Positions 35,790 through 45,454 of a DNA stretch of 64,000 nt are shown here, piece by piece; position 1 is the stretch's first letter, and every line of letters begins with the position of its first letter. A program made the position numbers and the translations under genes. Where the stretch lies: assembly GCA_965262705.1 (NCBI GenBank), contig OZ253556.1, positions 806,001 through 870,000 on the forward strand, read 5' to 3'. Source of the DNA: UJ101 sp965262705 (GTDB lineage Bacteria; Bacteroidota; Bacteroidia; Flavobacteriales; UJ101). The notes under the pieces are model-generated. The model searched no databases, had not been told where the DNA came from, and was given only the letters and a program-made list of their open reading frames with translations.

Positions 35790-35970
35790 TGAGACCGTTA
35801 CAGAACACATAAAAAAATATGAAAAAGAAAGCATTTAGCTTCAAACTGCTTCCTTCTCAAAAAATTAAAATCCTCACAATCATTAAGTTGCTCCGGTGTC
35901 TCGCTCACGCTAACTTGCAATTAATTTCTATCAGGCATCACATTGTATCGCGAGAGTGCTTTTTGCAACG
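35790..35970 (+). mobile_element. MITE copy joined to an IS5 end
   Basis: It begins gagaccgttacag and has the usual blocks; the right TIR is worn (tttttgcaacggcaag). A further scrap (caagctaaaggtctctc) follows to about 35998. From 36000 to 36152 only an imperfect repeat of aggcttccc / agggaagcct is visible, with no gene. Confidence 0.65.
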
Positions 35971-36152
35971 GCAAGTCAGGGCAAGCTAAAGGTCTCTCTA
36001 CATGAAAGGCTTCCCGAATACAGTGATCCCTAACTTCTTTAAAGCTTAGAAGCGTTCCTCCCGATGGTTTGGAAGCCTCCTTTCTGATCTTAGGGAAGCC
36101 TGTATTTAGAAATTAAACTACTATACCTTTAAAGACCTAGCGCGTAAGTGAG

Positions 36153-38432
36153 TTAGTTTCTTCTGTGGAGTAGGTTTTCGCTTAACCCTTCAGCAAAAGC
36201 AATCATATTTTCTATCTGTGTGGGACTTAAAAGCCTTTCATTTTGTAAAATAAGGAGTTGCTTTCCGTTAGATTCCAAATGATAAAAAGTATTGCTAAGT
36301 AGAAAATCAGTTAGTTTTTTATCGAACAACTGAGTAATTGCTTTTCTTCTTTTCCCTTTTAATAAGAATTTTTTATTAAAGGCTTTATTCGTCGTTTCAA
36401 TATCAAACAATCCGGAAAATTGATCTAAACGATCAAATAATAAATCACGGTCTAAAGTGAAGGAAGGCAGCAGGGGTTTTAAATGAACCGTTAGAAAAGT
36501 GGCCTGATGATTTTCTTTAAGTATAAGTGCCCCTTCAGAGTAATGCACTTCAAAACAACTAATTCCTTTTTCTTTGTTTCGTATAATATTTTTAAGGGCT
36601 TTTATTTCCTTTGAATAAAAGAATTTTAATTGATACAGGCTTTGAAAATTTTGAAAGGATTTAGGAGCAAATTGATACGCAATTTTTTGAGATAAGCGCT
36701 GCATCCCCTGCTGTTTTTTGCTTAACTTTTTTTGCTGCTCTTTCGCTTGCTCTTTAAATAAAATAATGTTCCTTTTCTTTCCATCTATGCCGATTAATTC
36801 AATGGCACCCTTAGCTCGAAGAAAGATCTCAGTATATTGCTGTAATTGCTCTTTTACGGTTAAATCAACGAAAAAAGTTAATGAAAAATCTAAGATTACA
36901 TGAGAATGGGTAGGAATTGAATCTAACTTATTTTTAAGTTTATAGAAATTTAAAAAATTTGAGAATCCTTTCACTGAAAGGTAATATTTCCCATCCTCTT
37001 GTTGGTACATCAAAGTGTTCGGTCTAAATAAATTTTTGAACATCAGTATTCGATGGGGCGATAGTAAAAGATGAAACAACAGCGTTATTAGCATTCCACT
37101 GGCAATACCTTGTATTAAGCCGACTGTAAGCGTAATAATAAGTGTGAGGAAAAATATAATAAATTGATCTAACCCGCTCTTTAGCTTATTTCTAAAGGTT
37201 TCAGGAGATGCTAATTTATACCCGGTATAGACCAAAATAGCCGCCAAAGAAGAAAGCGCTACTTTGTTTAGTAAAGGGGTTAAAAATAATAAAAAAAGCA
37301 TTAATAAAACAGCATGAAAGAAGTTGGCAAGCCGTGAATTAGCATTATTTTGTGCCGCTACCGAACTGCGTGCAATTACCGTTACCACGTTAACCCCTCC
37401 TACTAATCCGGATAAAACCGTTGCTCCGCCCAAAGCCTTTAAATCCTTATTTACATTCGACTTCCTGCGCATTGGGTCTAATTTTTCTACCGCTGAGATG
37501 CTTAACAAAGATTCAATCCCGGCAATTAAGGTTAAAGAAATAACGACCGCGATAAATTTACCGGAGAGAAAAACTTCAGGGTTTTTAAGTGTCGAACGTA
37601 AATCAGGAAAATCATATTCTGAAACTATGTTGTTGGGCACTTGAATAAGATAATTCTTATGGTTTAAAAAAGGAGAACCAAAGGTTGAATACTCAAAAAA
37701 GTAACCCACGGCAATGGCGAGTATCAAAACCATCATAGGGGCAGGAATGGCATGCAAATATCGATTTTTGATTTTGCCGTGAAAAAACATAATGAGTAAA
37801 GAAGCACAACCAATAAGTGCGGCATAGAAACCAACAGACCCCCATTGAATATTCATAAGGGCAGCGGGTACTTGTAGCAGAATAGCTAAGGTATTTCCTT
37901 CTACAGATTGCATATTTCCTAGCATGACATGCAGTTGTTTGGCCAGAATAATAACGCCAATAGCGGTCAATAATCCTTGTATGGCAGAGGAAGGAAAAAA
38001 GCTGCTCAATTTGCCAAGACGAAAGATGCCGAGAAGAAAAATTAAAATCCCCGAAACAATAATCGCATCAAATAGCAAGGCTTGCCCCAACATTTGATTT
38101 CCTGCCCCAAGGGTGGCAATAGCAGCGAGCACAATAGGAACTAAACTATTGCCCGGACCAGTAATCGTTAGATAAGAACCGCCAAAAATAGCGGCAACCA
38201 CGCCACCCACAATAGCGGTTATGACCCCAGCTACCGGCGCTAAGCCTGAAGCATTAGCAAGCCCTAATCCTAGGGGTAGTGCCACGAGAGAAACCACGAA
38301 ACCGGCAAAAAAATTGGATGCAAAATTCTTTTGAAGAAAAACGATATTTTTTTTGACGCGATTCAATGGGATAATTTTGCTCAAATATAAAGTTTTCTTC
38401 AAATATAGTATTGATAACGCTACAGAATACAT
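36153..38432 (-). CDS. SulP-family anion transporter with STAS domain
   Basis: About 760 aa. A SulP membrane domain (about residues 45-460 of the long form) has GFVVSLVALPLGLGLANASG, ITGPGNSLVPIVLA, AGIESLLSISAVEKLDPMRRKSN and GGVNVVTVIARSSVAA. A STAS-like part follows (VILDFSLTFFVDLTVKEQLQ), then a unique C-terminal tail of about 170 residues. It is an inner-membrane sulfate/bicarbonate-type transporter. The only ATG upstream of the membrane domain (38432) lies inside the end of a MITE; a TTG at 38366 is nearer the usual family start. The MITE may have removed or replaced the native start. Confidence 0.88.
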   Translation of the reverse strand: MYSVALSILYLKKTLYLSKIIPLNRVKKNIVFLQKNFASNFFAGFVVSLVALPLGLGLANASGLAPVAGVITAIVGGVVAAIFGGSYLTITGPGNSLVPIVLAAIATLGAGNQMLGQALLFDAIIVSGILIFLLGIFRLGKLSSFFPSSAIQGLLTAIGVIILAKQLHVMLGNMQSVEGNTLAILLQVPAALMNIQWGSVGFYAALIGCASLLIMFFHGKIKNRYLHAIPAPMMVLILAIAVGYFFEYSTFGSPFLNHKNYLIQVPNNIVSEYDFPDLRSTLKNPEVFLSGKFIAVVISLTLIAGIESLLSISAVEKLDPMRRKSNVNKDLKALGGATVLSGLVGGVNVVTVIARSSVAAQNNANSRLANFFHAVLLMLFLLFLTPLLNKVALSSLAAILVYTGYKLASPETFRNKLKSGLDQFIIFFLTLIITLTVGLIQGIASGMLITLLFHLLLSPHRILMFKNLFRPNTLMYQQEDGKYYLSVKGFSNFLNFYKLKNKLDSIPTHSHVILDFSLTFFVDLTVKEQLQQYTEIFLRAKGAIELIGIDGKKRNIILFKEQAKEQQKKLSKKQQGMQRLSQKIAYQFAPKSFQNFQSLYQLKFFYSKEIKALKNIIRNKEKGISCFEVHYSEGALILKENHQATFLTVHLKPLLPSFTLDRDLLFDRLDQFSGLFDIETTNKAFNKKFLLKGKRRKAITQLFDKKLTDFLLSNTFYHLESNGKQLLILQNERLLSPTQIENMIAFAEGLSENLLHRRN

Positions 38433-38614
38433 GAAAAATAAAGCCCCTATTTTCAAACTGCTTTCTTACTTCGGCTGTGCTCAGCAACCATCTCAAAGTT
38501 TCGACAAACTCAGCTACCTAAAATTAAAATCCTCACAACCCAAAGGCTGCTCCGGTATTTAATTTTTGGCTTACGCTGACTTGCCGTTGTTAGAGTGCTT
38601 TTTGCAACGATCTT
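38412..38614 (+). mobile_element. degenerate MITE overlapping the SulP start
   Basis: Worn ends (gataacgctacagaatacat and tttttgcaacgatctt) flank the usual MITE interior plus a nested tcggctgtgctcagc / tttcgacaaactcag palindromic segment. Its left about 20-45 bp supply the first possible start codons of the SulP gene. Confidence 0.6.
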
Positions 38615-38636
38615 AATTTTGTAAAAGAGTCTAAAA

Positions 38637-39581
38637 CTACAATGCTTTTGGCAAAAATACCTCCGCCATCATACAACGGACGCTTCCGCCTCCACAAGTT
38701 TCAATCGTGGATACATCAGAATGAATAATGGGGTTATATTTTTCTATCATTCTGATTTGAGTTTTGCCTAAGGAATGATACGCCGCCGTGGACATCACCA
38801 AATATTTTTGTTCTCTTCCTTGCACCTGAAGCATATTACCCGCAAATTGATTAACCTGATTTTCAGTGATCATTATCATTTCTTTTCCGTCTTCTTCTAA
38901 GAATTTTTTCACCAACTTTCTTTCTTTTTTATCCTCAATCATCTCAAGGCAAATAATGGCATATTGACCAGCGATGCACATCATCACATTGGTATGATAG
39001 ATGAGTTTCCGGTGGTCATCCACCGTTTGATATGCACTGAAAATAATAGGTGTAAATTCAAAATCTTCACAAAATTCGATAAATAAATCTTCATTTGACC
39101 GAGGCGATCGTGCCAGATAGGCTTTTCGATTTTCTCTATCGAGGATCATACTCCCTGTTCCTTCCAAAAAAACGTTTTCTTTTTCGCCCGCAGTATAATC
39201 TATCGTATTCTTTATCAGGAATTTTTCAGACTCCAGCCGCGCTAGTATATCTTCTCTGCGCTCCCAACGGCGATTTTCTGCATACATTGGATATAACCCT
39301 ACCGTACCATTGGCGTGAAAAGAGACCCAATTATTTGGGAAAATAGAATCGGGTGTTTCGGGAGACAGGGTGTCCTGCACAACGATAATGTTGATTCCTT
39401 TCGCACGAAGTTTTTCTATTAGAGAATCAAACTCATTTACTGCTCTTTGCTGTATCTTTTCTAATGAAATATCGCTTAGAAATTTTTGATAATAATTATT
39501 TACCGCGGTTTGTTCATTGCGTTTAAAAGATGCCGGGCGAATCATTAAAATTGTGTCAGTAGTTTGAGCATTTTTTGCCAT
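38637..39581 (-). CDS. ctlX: citrulline/arginine amidinohydrolase-type enzyme CtlX
   Basis: 314 aa from ATG 39581 (MAKNAQTTDTILMIRP). An upstream frame to 39659 is MITE sequence and is ignored. It is a pentein-fold amidinotransferase/deiminase of the CtlX group. Seen: PASFKRNEQTAVNN, NNWVSFH, GTGSMILDR, the catalytic His in YHTNVMMCI, and the nucleophile-Cys region DVSTIETCGGGSVRCMMAEVF at the C-terminus. It belongs to arginine/citrulline breakdown; the precise substrate is not resolved here. It follows the pepP-cysH pair and is separated from it by a clean MITE insertion. Confidence 0.85.
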   Translation of the reverse strand: MAKNAQTTDTILMIRPASFKRNEQTAVNNYYQKFLSDISLEKIQQRAVNEFDSLIEKLRAKGINIIVVQDTLSPETPDSIFPNNWVSFHANGTVGLYPMYAENRRWERREDILARLESEKFLIKNTIDYTAGEKENVFLEGTGSMILDRENRKAYLARSPRSNEDLFIEFCEDFEFTPIIFSAYQTVDDHRKLIYHTNVMMCIAGQYAIICLEMIEDKKERKLVKKFLEEDGKEMIMITENQVNQFAGNMLQVQGREQKYLVMSTAAYHSLGKTQIRMIEKYNPIIHSDVSTIETCGGGSVRCMMAEVFLPKAL

Positions 39582-39605
39582 ATTATCAATTTGAATGTAA
39601 ATGTT

Positions 39606-39837
39606 GAGACCGTTGCAAAACACATAAAAAAGTATGAAAAAGAAAGCATTTAGCTCCAAACTGCTTCCTTCTCAAAAAATTAAAATCCTCACAATCATTA
39701 GATTGCTCCGGCGTTTAGCTTGCGCTGACTTGCCGTTAATTTTTATCGTGCGTTGCATTTCGACAGGTGGTTACTGAGCCTAGTCGAAGTGCTCAATACA
39801 AGCATTTTTTTGTTAGCGTGCTTTTTGCAACAGTCTC
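39606..39837 (+). mobile_element. MITE copy with 5-bp target duplication
   Basis: 232 bp, ends gagaccgttgcaa and ttgcaacagtctc, flanked by ATGTT on both sides. It contains one nested palindrome (tttcgacaggtggttactga / gcctagtcgaagtg). It is inserted between cysH and ctlX. Confidence 0.85.
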
Positions 39838-39871
39838 ATGTTTTATATATTTTGCAAAACTTTCTGCTTTT

Positions 39872-40570
39872 TTATTCATGTAGTCCGCATTCTTTTTTTG
39901 ATTGTTCCCACCACCAGCGCCCAGCACGGGGAGGATATCCCTTTCGGACTGCGCGTGTACAAGGCGCGCATCCAATAGAAGGAAATCCTTTATCATGCAA
40001 AACATTATAAGGAATACCATTTTGAGCGATATAGGTTTTTATCTGTTGGTACGTCCAATCGATCATCGGATTGTATTTAACAGAATCAAATTTTTCATCG
40101 TATTGAAACTTTTTCATTTTATGGCGGTTTTCAGATTGTTCAGCACGCAACCCGGTTATCCAAATATCTACTCCGGCAAGCGCACGGGTTAAGGGTTCGA
40201 TTTTCCTTATATAGCAGCATTCTTTTCGTAATTCAACCGAGTCATAAAAACTATGAGGACCTTTTAGAGTCATAAGCGCCTCCACTTTTTTCGTTTTCGG
40301 GAAAAAAGTCTCAATCTTCTTTTTGTATTTTAGGGTAGTTTTATAAAAAACATCATAGGTTTCTTTAAACAATCTACCGGTGTCTAAGGTAAATACGCGG
40401 ATAGGTAAATCTTTTTTAAAAATAATATCCGCAATGATCTGGTCTTCTTCACCAAAAGAAGTAGAAAAAGCGATACGTCCGGGATAATTTTCTGTTAGAT
40501 AAGCTAAGGTATTTTCTATTGACAGGTCTTCGGTATCCCTTAGGATGGTGTCTAATTGTAAAGGCAGCAT
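39872..40570 (-). CDS. cysH: adenylyl-sulfate (APS/PAPS) reductase
   Basis: 232 aa. It reduces activated sulfate to sulfite in assimilatory sulfur metabolism. Seen: AFSTSFGEEDQIIADII (P-loop of the PP-ATPase fold), TLDTGRLFKETYD, the two cysteine pairs ECCYIRK and GCAPCTRA that bind a [4Fe-4S] cluster, ITGLRAEQSENR, and the catalytic C-terminal ECGLH. The four Fe-S cysteines point to the APS-reductase subtype. It starts 17 nt after pepP in the same direction. No other sulfate genes are present in the window, although the SulP transporter lies nearby. Confidence 0.94.
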   Translation of the reverse strand: MLPLQLDTILRDTEDLSIENTLAYLTENYPGRIAFSTSFGEEDQIIADIIFKKDLPIRVFTLDTGRLFKETYDVFYKTTLKYKKKIETFFPKTKKVEALMTLKGPHSFYDSVELRKECCYIRKIEPLTRALAGVDIWITGLRAEQSENRHKMKKFQYDEKFDSVKYNPMIDWTYQQIKTYIAQNGIPYNVLHDKGFPSIGCAPCTRAVRKGYPPRAGRWWWEQSKKECGLHE

Positions 40571-40587
40571 AAAGGTAATATTTGAGG

Positions 40588-41883
40588 TTAATTTTTGTTC
40601 ATCCGGTCTTCAATTTCTTCAATTTCAATCGGAATGTTTTGCATTAAATTAAAAGGCGCTCCGGATTTTTGAATGACATAATTATCTTCGAGACGGATGC
40701 CTGTATTTTCTTCAGGGATGTAAATGGCAGGTTCAATAGTAAAGACCATATTTTCGGCAAACGACACTTGTAAATCGCCATAGTCATGGGTGTCTAATCC
40801 CATGTGGTGAGAGGTGCCATGCATAAAGTATTTCTTATAGGCAGGCCATTTCGGGTTTTCGTTTTGTACATCTGCTTTGTCGATTAATTTTAGTCTCAGC
40901 AGTTCTGCGGTCATTATTTTTCCTATTTCTTCATGATACGCTTTCATCACATTGCCCGCCACTAATATTTTTTCTGCTTCTTTTTTTACACGGAGTACGG
41001 CATTATAAATATCTCTTTGGCGCACGGTAAATCTTCCTGAAACGGGTAAGGTGCGGGTCATATCAGAAGAATAATTGGCATACTCAGCCGCTACATCCAT
41101 GAGTATCATATCGCCGGCTTTGCAAAGTTGATTATTTTCTATATAATGCAGTACACAGGCATTTTTCCCTGCTGCAATAATGGGAGAATACGCAAATCCT
41201 TTTGAACGGTTTCGGATGAATTCGTGTACAAATTCGGCTTCAATCTCAAATTCTGTAACCCCGGGCTTTATAAATTTGAGCACTCGTTCAAATCCTTGAC
41301 GGGTAATATTGCATGCTTTTTGGATTAAGTTGATTTCCTCCGGTTCTTTTACGGCTCTTATCTTTTGTAAAACGGGATTACTTCGCTCGATTTTGTGTAG
41401 AGGGTACTGTGTTTTAAACTGTTTTATAAAGCGGTCTTCTCTTGTTTCTACAAGCCTTGTAGCCCGATAATGCTCATTGATATTATAATAAACAGTTTCT
41501 GCCTGATGCATAAGCCCGTAGATGATTTTGTCAAATTCATCTAACCAATAAACGGTTGGGATTCCCGAAGTTTCAAATGCCTTTTCTTTGGTAAGTTTTT
41601 CTCCTTCCCAAATAGCGATTAATTCACTGGTTTCTTTTAAAAATAAGACCTCACGATGTTTTTCCTCAGCGGCATCAGGAAACAATACGAGAATAGATTC
41701 CTCCTGATCAATGCCGGATAAATAAAAAATATCGCGATGTTGGGCAAAGGGCATCGTACTGTCAGCGCTTATGGGGTAAATATCGTTAGAATTAAAAAAA
41801 GCGATTGATTTCGGCTTCATTTCAGCAATAAACTTTGCTCTGTTTTTTATAAACAAATTGCAATCAATAGTGAAATACTTCAT
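40588..41883 (-). CDS. pepP: Xaa-Pro aminopeptidase (aminopeptidase P)
   Basis: 431 aa, typical length. A metallopeptidase that removes N-terminal residues before proline. N-terminal AMP_N domain: PISADSTMPFAQHRDIFYLSG. Catalytic 'pita-bread' domain: LMDVAAEYANYSSDMTRTLPVSG (two metal Asp), HGTSHHMGLDTHD (His), ENMVFTIEPAIYIP (Glu) and GIRLEDNYV (Glu). cysH follows 17 nt downstream, so the two are likely co-transcribed although their functions are unrelated. Confidence 0.95.
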   Translation of the reverse strand: MKYFTIDCNLFIKNRAKFIAEMKPKSIAFFNSNDIYPISADSTMPFAQHRDIFYLSGIDQEESILVLFPDAAEEKHREVLFLKETSELIAIWEGEKLTKEKAFETSGIPTVYWLDEFDKIIYGLMHQAETVYYNINEHYRATRLVETREDRFIKQFKTQYPLHKIERSNPVLQKIRAVKEPEEINLIQKACNITRQGFERVLKFIKPGVTEFEIEAEFVHEFIRNRSKGFAYSPIIAAGKNACVLHYIENNQLCKAGDMILMDVAAEYANYSSDMTRTLPVSGRFTVRQRDIYNAVLRVKKEAEKILVAGNVMKAYHEEIGKIMTAELLRLKLIDKADVQNENPKWPAYKKYFMHGTSHHMGLDTHDYGDLQVSFAENMVFTIEPAIYIPEENTGIRLEDNYVIQKSGAPFNLMQNIPIEIEEIEDRMNKN

Positions 41884-41972
41884 TTTTTTTAAAAAAATAT
41901 AGTGTAAAGATAATTCAATTATTGGAATGGGTGATGATCATTTCCCGGAAAAGTATAAGGCAAGGGTATGAC

Positions 41973-42075
41973 GAGACCTTTAGCCTCGCTGATTTGTAGT
42001 TCAGTTCCTCGGGCGATGCATTTCGACAGGCTCAATACAAGCATTTTTTTGTTAGAGTGCTTTTGCAACGGTCTC
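41973..42075 (+). mobile_element. short MITE derivative (103 bp)
   Basis: Ends gagacctttagcctcgctg and ttttgcaacggtctc keep the terminal repeats but the interior is internally deleted: only cgggcgatgcatttcgacaggctc and the tttttttgttagagtgctt block remain. Confidence 0.7.
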
Positions 42076-42109
42076 GCTTTTTGCAAATGCTTCTTTTAGC
42101 TAAATGACT

Positions 42110-42236
42110 CATAAAGGGCTTTGCGGGGCGAGCGTTAGGGATAGAAGCGGTATCCTTTTTCTTGGGGCAGCTTTTCGCCCCAAGAAAAAGATTTAGCGGA
42201 TAGCCCGACCGCCATTAGGCGGGAACGCCCGATAAA
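42110..42236. repeat. palindromic intergenic element with perfect 14-bp hairpin
   Basis: CTTTTTCTTGGGGC (42155-42168) and its exact complement (42177-42190) enclose an 8-nt loop. Flanking blocks gagcgttagggatagaagcgg and gacc-gccattaggcgggaacgcc resemble an intergenic repeat found widely in Flavobacteriales (from memory, unverified). It lies just downstream of priA and could also act as its terminator. Confidence 0.6.
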
Positions 42237-42263
42237 TAAAAGTTAAAAGGAGGAAACTTCTTG

Positions 42264-44711
42264 CTAATAGGGGTCTACGTCGATAATGATTTGTATGCTT
42301 CGATACACTCTAATAATAGAAAAATCTTCTATTGTTTTATTAATATATCGCTTAGCATGCAAAATATTTTTTTTGTTATGGATTTTAATCATTATCTTTT
42401 TATGGTATAAATTATTTATTTTTTCAATGGGCGGGGTTTCAGGTCCTAATAGGTAATCGCCGAATGAGAACTTTAATTGTCTCGCAAGTATATCGGCGCC
42501 CTTTGATAGTTTGTCTTGTAACCGATGCTTTAGTGTTATTATAATGATCCGACTAAAAGGCGGGTAAATAAATTGTTTTCGTTCATACAAAATTTCTTTT
42601 GCCATTTGTTCATAACTATAAGTAGAAACCTGCTGTAAAATAATATGATCCGGCTGAAATGATTGTATAAGTACCTTACCCCGCTCTTTTTTTCTTCCTG
42701 CTCGTCCTGCTACTTGTGTTATTAATTGAAAGGCACGTTCATAGGATCTGAAATCGGGATAATTTAATAACTCATCTGCTCTTAAAATACCTACTAAACC
42801 GATGTTTTCAAAATCTAATCCTTTGGCGACCATCTGTGTGCCTACTAAAATATCAATTTCTCTTGCTTCAAAGGACCGAATAATTTTTTCAAAGCCATGT
42901 TTCCCACGCGTGGTATCGGCATCCATGCGGCCAATTTTATGGTTAGGAAACAAGGTAGTTAATTCTTGTTCGATTTGCTCTGTTCCTAAGCCTTTGGTTG
43001 TCATATCAAAACTGTGGCAGTAAGAACAAAATTTGGGCACTGCCTGATTATAACCACAGTAATGACACTTTAAGAGATGGGATGATTTATGATAGGTCAG
43101 TGCGACATCACAATTAGGGCAATAAGGTGTATGACCGCAACTTTGACATTCTAACACCGGGGCATATCCTCTTTTATTTTGAAAAATAATTACTTGCTTT
43201 TTATGGTCTAACTTGTCCTGAATGGCTTCAAGCATCCGTTGAGAAAAATGCCCTTTTACTTCTTTCTTTTTATAGGCTTTTTTCAAATCGATTAATTGAA
43301 TTTCAGGCATTAAAATATTTCCGAATCGTTCTTTGAGGCTTACAAAACCATATTTTCCTTTTTTTACATTATGGTAACTTTCTAATGAAGGAGTAGCTGA
43401 TCCTAATAAGGTTTTCGCTTTGTGTTTTCTTGCCCAAATAATTGCGATATCTCGGGCATTATACAAAGGATTAGGACGTTTTTGTTTAAAATGAGTTTCG
43501 TGCTCTTCATCAACGATTATTAATCCTAGTTTTTGAATGGGGAGAAAGAGCGCAGATCTTGCGCCTATCAAAATTTTATATTGATTATTTAAGGTTTTCA
43601 ACCATAACTCAACCCGCTCCTGCTGATTGAATCTCGAGTGATAGCATCCTACATCGTTTCCGAAAAACTGCTTTAATCTAAAAATTAATTGAGTAGAAAT
43701 TGCAATTTCAGGTAGTAGAAATAAAACTTGCTTTTCCTCAGCGAGCACATCCTGAATAAGCTGGATATAAATCTCAGTCTTCCCGCTTCCGGTAACTCCG
43801 TGTAGGAGAACGGTTTCTTTTTCATCAAACGCATCGTTAATTGAACAATAGGCTTGTTGCTGTGGTTTTGAAAGTGATAGAATTTCCCTTAAATCGGTTT
43901 CTTCTGTGTAGGTTCGATCGGTTTGTAAAAAATAAATTTCTAATATTTTTTTATGGACTAAAGTTTTTAGCGAGGTGTATCCGCCATTTATTATCTGTGA
44001 TAGCCGCGAGAGTTTTACCGACTTTTTTTCGGCAGTCAGTACTAATAAGTGCATTAAGATTTCTTTCTGCTTCGGAGCATTTTCAAGCCCTATGAAGACC
44101 TCTCTAAAAGCTGTTTTATCCGTTCTTAGCTGTTCGCTAAGCCTTATATAACGCTCTAACTTGGGGGCATATTTTTGTTTGATTTTTTCGTAAGTGGAAA
44201 TCAGTTTTTTATCTAATAGCCGCTTGACATATTTTAATATCTTTTTGTCGTTTAATTTTTCGGCTAATTCGTCTATACTAACTGATGATTTTTTTTCTGT
44301 CTCTAATATAATTAATGCTTCTTTTTCGGTTAGTTCCTCTTGGAAAGTATGAGAAGTTCGTTTGATAAAAGTTTCACTATCTACACGTAATGCCGAGGGT
44401 AGTGCCTGTCTGAAAACATCTCCTATTGAACACATATAATAATCGGCCATCCACCGCCATAATTCAATTTGCTTTCGAGTAACTATGGGTGATGAATCTA
44501 TAATATAATGAATAGGCTTAGCTTTATACAACTGCGGTTTGTCCCGATGAAGTTTACAGACTACGCCGGTATATGCTTTTCGAGAGCCAAAAGGTACCGC
44601 TAAACGAGTCCCAATGCTAAGTATTTCGTAATCCTTTTTTGTAAGTTGATAGGTAAATGTTCCTTTTAGAGGTAAGGGTAATATAATTTCTGCAAAATAT
44701 TCTTCAGGCAC
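42264..44711 (-). CDS. priA: primosomal replication restart helicase PriA
   Basis: 815 aa. A DEAH-type helicase that reloads the replisome at stalled forks. Seen: the N-terminal 3'-binding domain (FTYQLTKKDYEILSIGTRLAVPFG); Walker A LLHGVTGSGKTEIYIQ; VDEEHE; LLGSATPSLESY; the two zinc clusters CQSCGHTPYCPNCD and CHYCGYN plus CSYCHS; and MVAKGLDFENIGLVGILRAD with QVAGRAGRK. The start is GTG at 44711 (MPEEYFAEIILPLP). Its orientation and the terminator at 44743-44785 show it is separate from sod. Confidence 0.96.
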   Translation of the reverse strand: MPEEYFAEIILPLPLKGTFTYQLTKKDYEILSIGTRLAVPFGSRKAYTGVVCKLHRDKPQLYKAKPIHYIIDSSPIVTRKQIELWRWMADYYMCSIGDVFRQALPSALRVDSETFIKRTSHTFQEELTEKEALIILETEKKSSVSIDELAEKLNDKKILKYVKRLLDKKLISTYEKIKQKYAPKLERYIRLSEQLRTDKTAFREVFIGLENAPKQKEILMHLLVLTAEKKSVKLSRLSQIINGGYTSLKTLVHKKILEIYFLQTDRTYTEETDLREILSLSKPQQQAYCSINDAFDEKETVLLHGVTGSGKTEIYIQLIQDVLAEEKQVLFLLPEIAISTQLIFRLKQFFGNDVGCYHSRFNQQERVELWLKTLNNQYKILIGARSALFLPIQKLGLIIVDEEHETHFKQKRPNPLYNARDIAIIWARKHKAKTLLGSATPSLESYHNVKKGKYGFVSLKERFGNILMPEIQLIDLKKAYKKKEVKGHFSQRMLEAIQDKLDHKKQVIIFQNKRGYAPVLECQSCGHTPYCPNCDVALTYHKSSHLLKCHYCGYNQAVPKFCSYCHSFDMTTKGLGTEQIEQELTTLFPNHKIGRMDADTTRGKHGFEKIIRSFEAREIDILVGTQMVAKGLDFENIGLVGILRADELLNYPDFRSYERAFQLITQVAGRAGRKKERGKVLIQSFQPDHIILQQVSTYSYEQMAKEILYERKQFIYPPFSRIIIITLKHRLQDKLSKGADILARQLKFSFGDYLLGPETPPIEKINNLYHKKIMIKIHNKKNILHAKRYINKTIEDFSIIRVYRSIQIIIDVDPY

Positions 44712-44742
44712 TTCTAAGTAAGCAAATGTTTAAAATAAAAAG

Positions 44743-44785
44743 AAAAACCATTAGCGATTAAACTACTTATTAACTAATGGTTTTT
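44743..44785 (-). terminator. rho-independent terminator of sod
   Basis: AAAAACCATTA (44743-44753) and TAATGGTTTTT (44775-44785) form an 11-bp stem 28 bp downstream of the sod stop on the minus strand, U-rich after the stem. Confidence 0.75.
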
Positions 44786-44812
44786 ATCTGATCTTTTCGG
44801 TTAGCTTAAAAA

Positions 44813-45418
44813 TTAGGCATTACAGGCTTTTTCTAAATTTTCATTCACTTTATCCCAATTAATAATATTAAAGAAAGCTTGAATATACTCGGGCCGACGA
44901 TTTTGATATTTTAAATAATATGAGTGTTCCCATACATCTAAGCCTAGTATAGGAGTACCCTCGCAGCTAATGGGCATTAATGGGTTATCTTGATTCGCAG
45001 TTGAACAAGTGCATAATTTTTCATCTTTTAAGCATAGCCATGCCCAACCTGAACCGAAACGAGTAGCAGCCTCTTTTGAAAACGCATCCTTAAAGGCATC
45101 AAATGAGCCAAAATCATTAATAATTTTATCTCCTACTTTTCCGTTGGCTTCACCGCCTCCATTCGGTGAGATAACTTCCCAAAAAAGACAATGATTATAG
45201 TAACCTCCACCATTATTTCTTATGGCTGCGTTATCAAATCCTTTAATGAATACTTCCTCAATAGATAATCCTTCTAATGCAGTCCCTTTAATAGCCGCAT
45301 TCAGTTTAGTAGTGTATCCGCCATGATGCTTAGTATGATGAATTTCCATTGTTTTGGCATCAATATAAGGCTCTAAAGCATCATACGCATAGTTTAATTC
45401 TAGTAATTTAAATGACAT
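44813..45418 (-). CDS. sod: superoxide dismutase (Fe/Mn)
   Basis: 201 aa, standard Fe/MnSOD. It detoxifies superoxide in the cytoplasm. Metal ligands are visible: MEIHHTKHHGGY (His), the second His in GGGYYNHCLFW, and DVWEHSYYLKYQNRR (Asp and His). The GSGWAWL block is present. Metal choice (Fe or Mn) cannot be told with certainty. It starts 36 nt after the azoR-like gene in the same direction, so they may form one oxidative-stress unit. Confidence 0.96.
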   Translation of the reverse strand: MSFKLLELNYAYDALEPYIDAKTMEIHHTKHHGGYTTKLNAAIKGTALEGLSIEEVFIKGFDNAAIRNNGGGYYNHCLFWEVISPNGGGEANGKVGDKIINDFGSFDAFKDAFSKEAATRFGSGWAWLCLKDEKLCTCSTANQDNPLMPISCEGTPILGLDVWEHSYYLKYQNRRPEYIQAFFNIINWDKVNENLEKACNA

Positions 45419-45454
45419 AACGTAAATATTTAATTTTTTTCTTTATACAAATGA

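Noticed and set aside
39581..39659. Upstream extension of CtlX (26 residues)
   Set aside because: It is translated MITE sequence rather than protein N-terminus.
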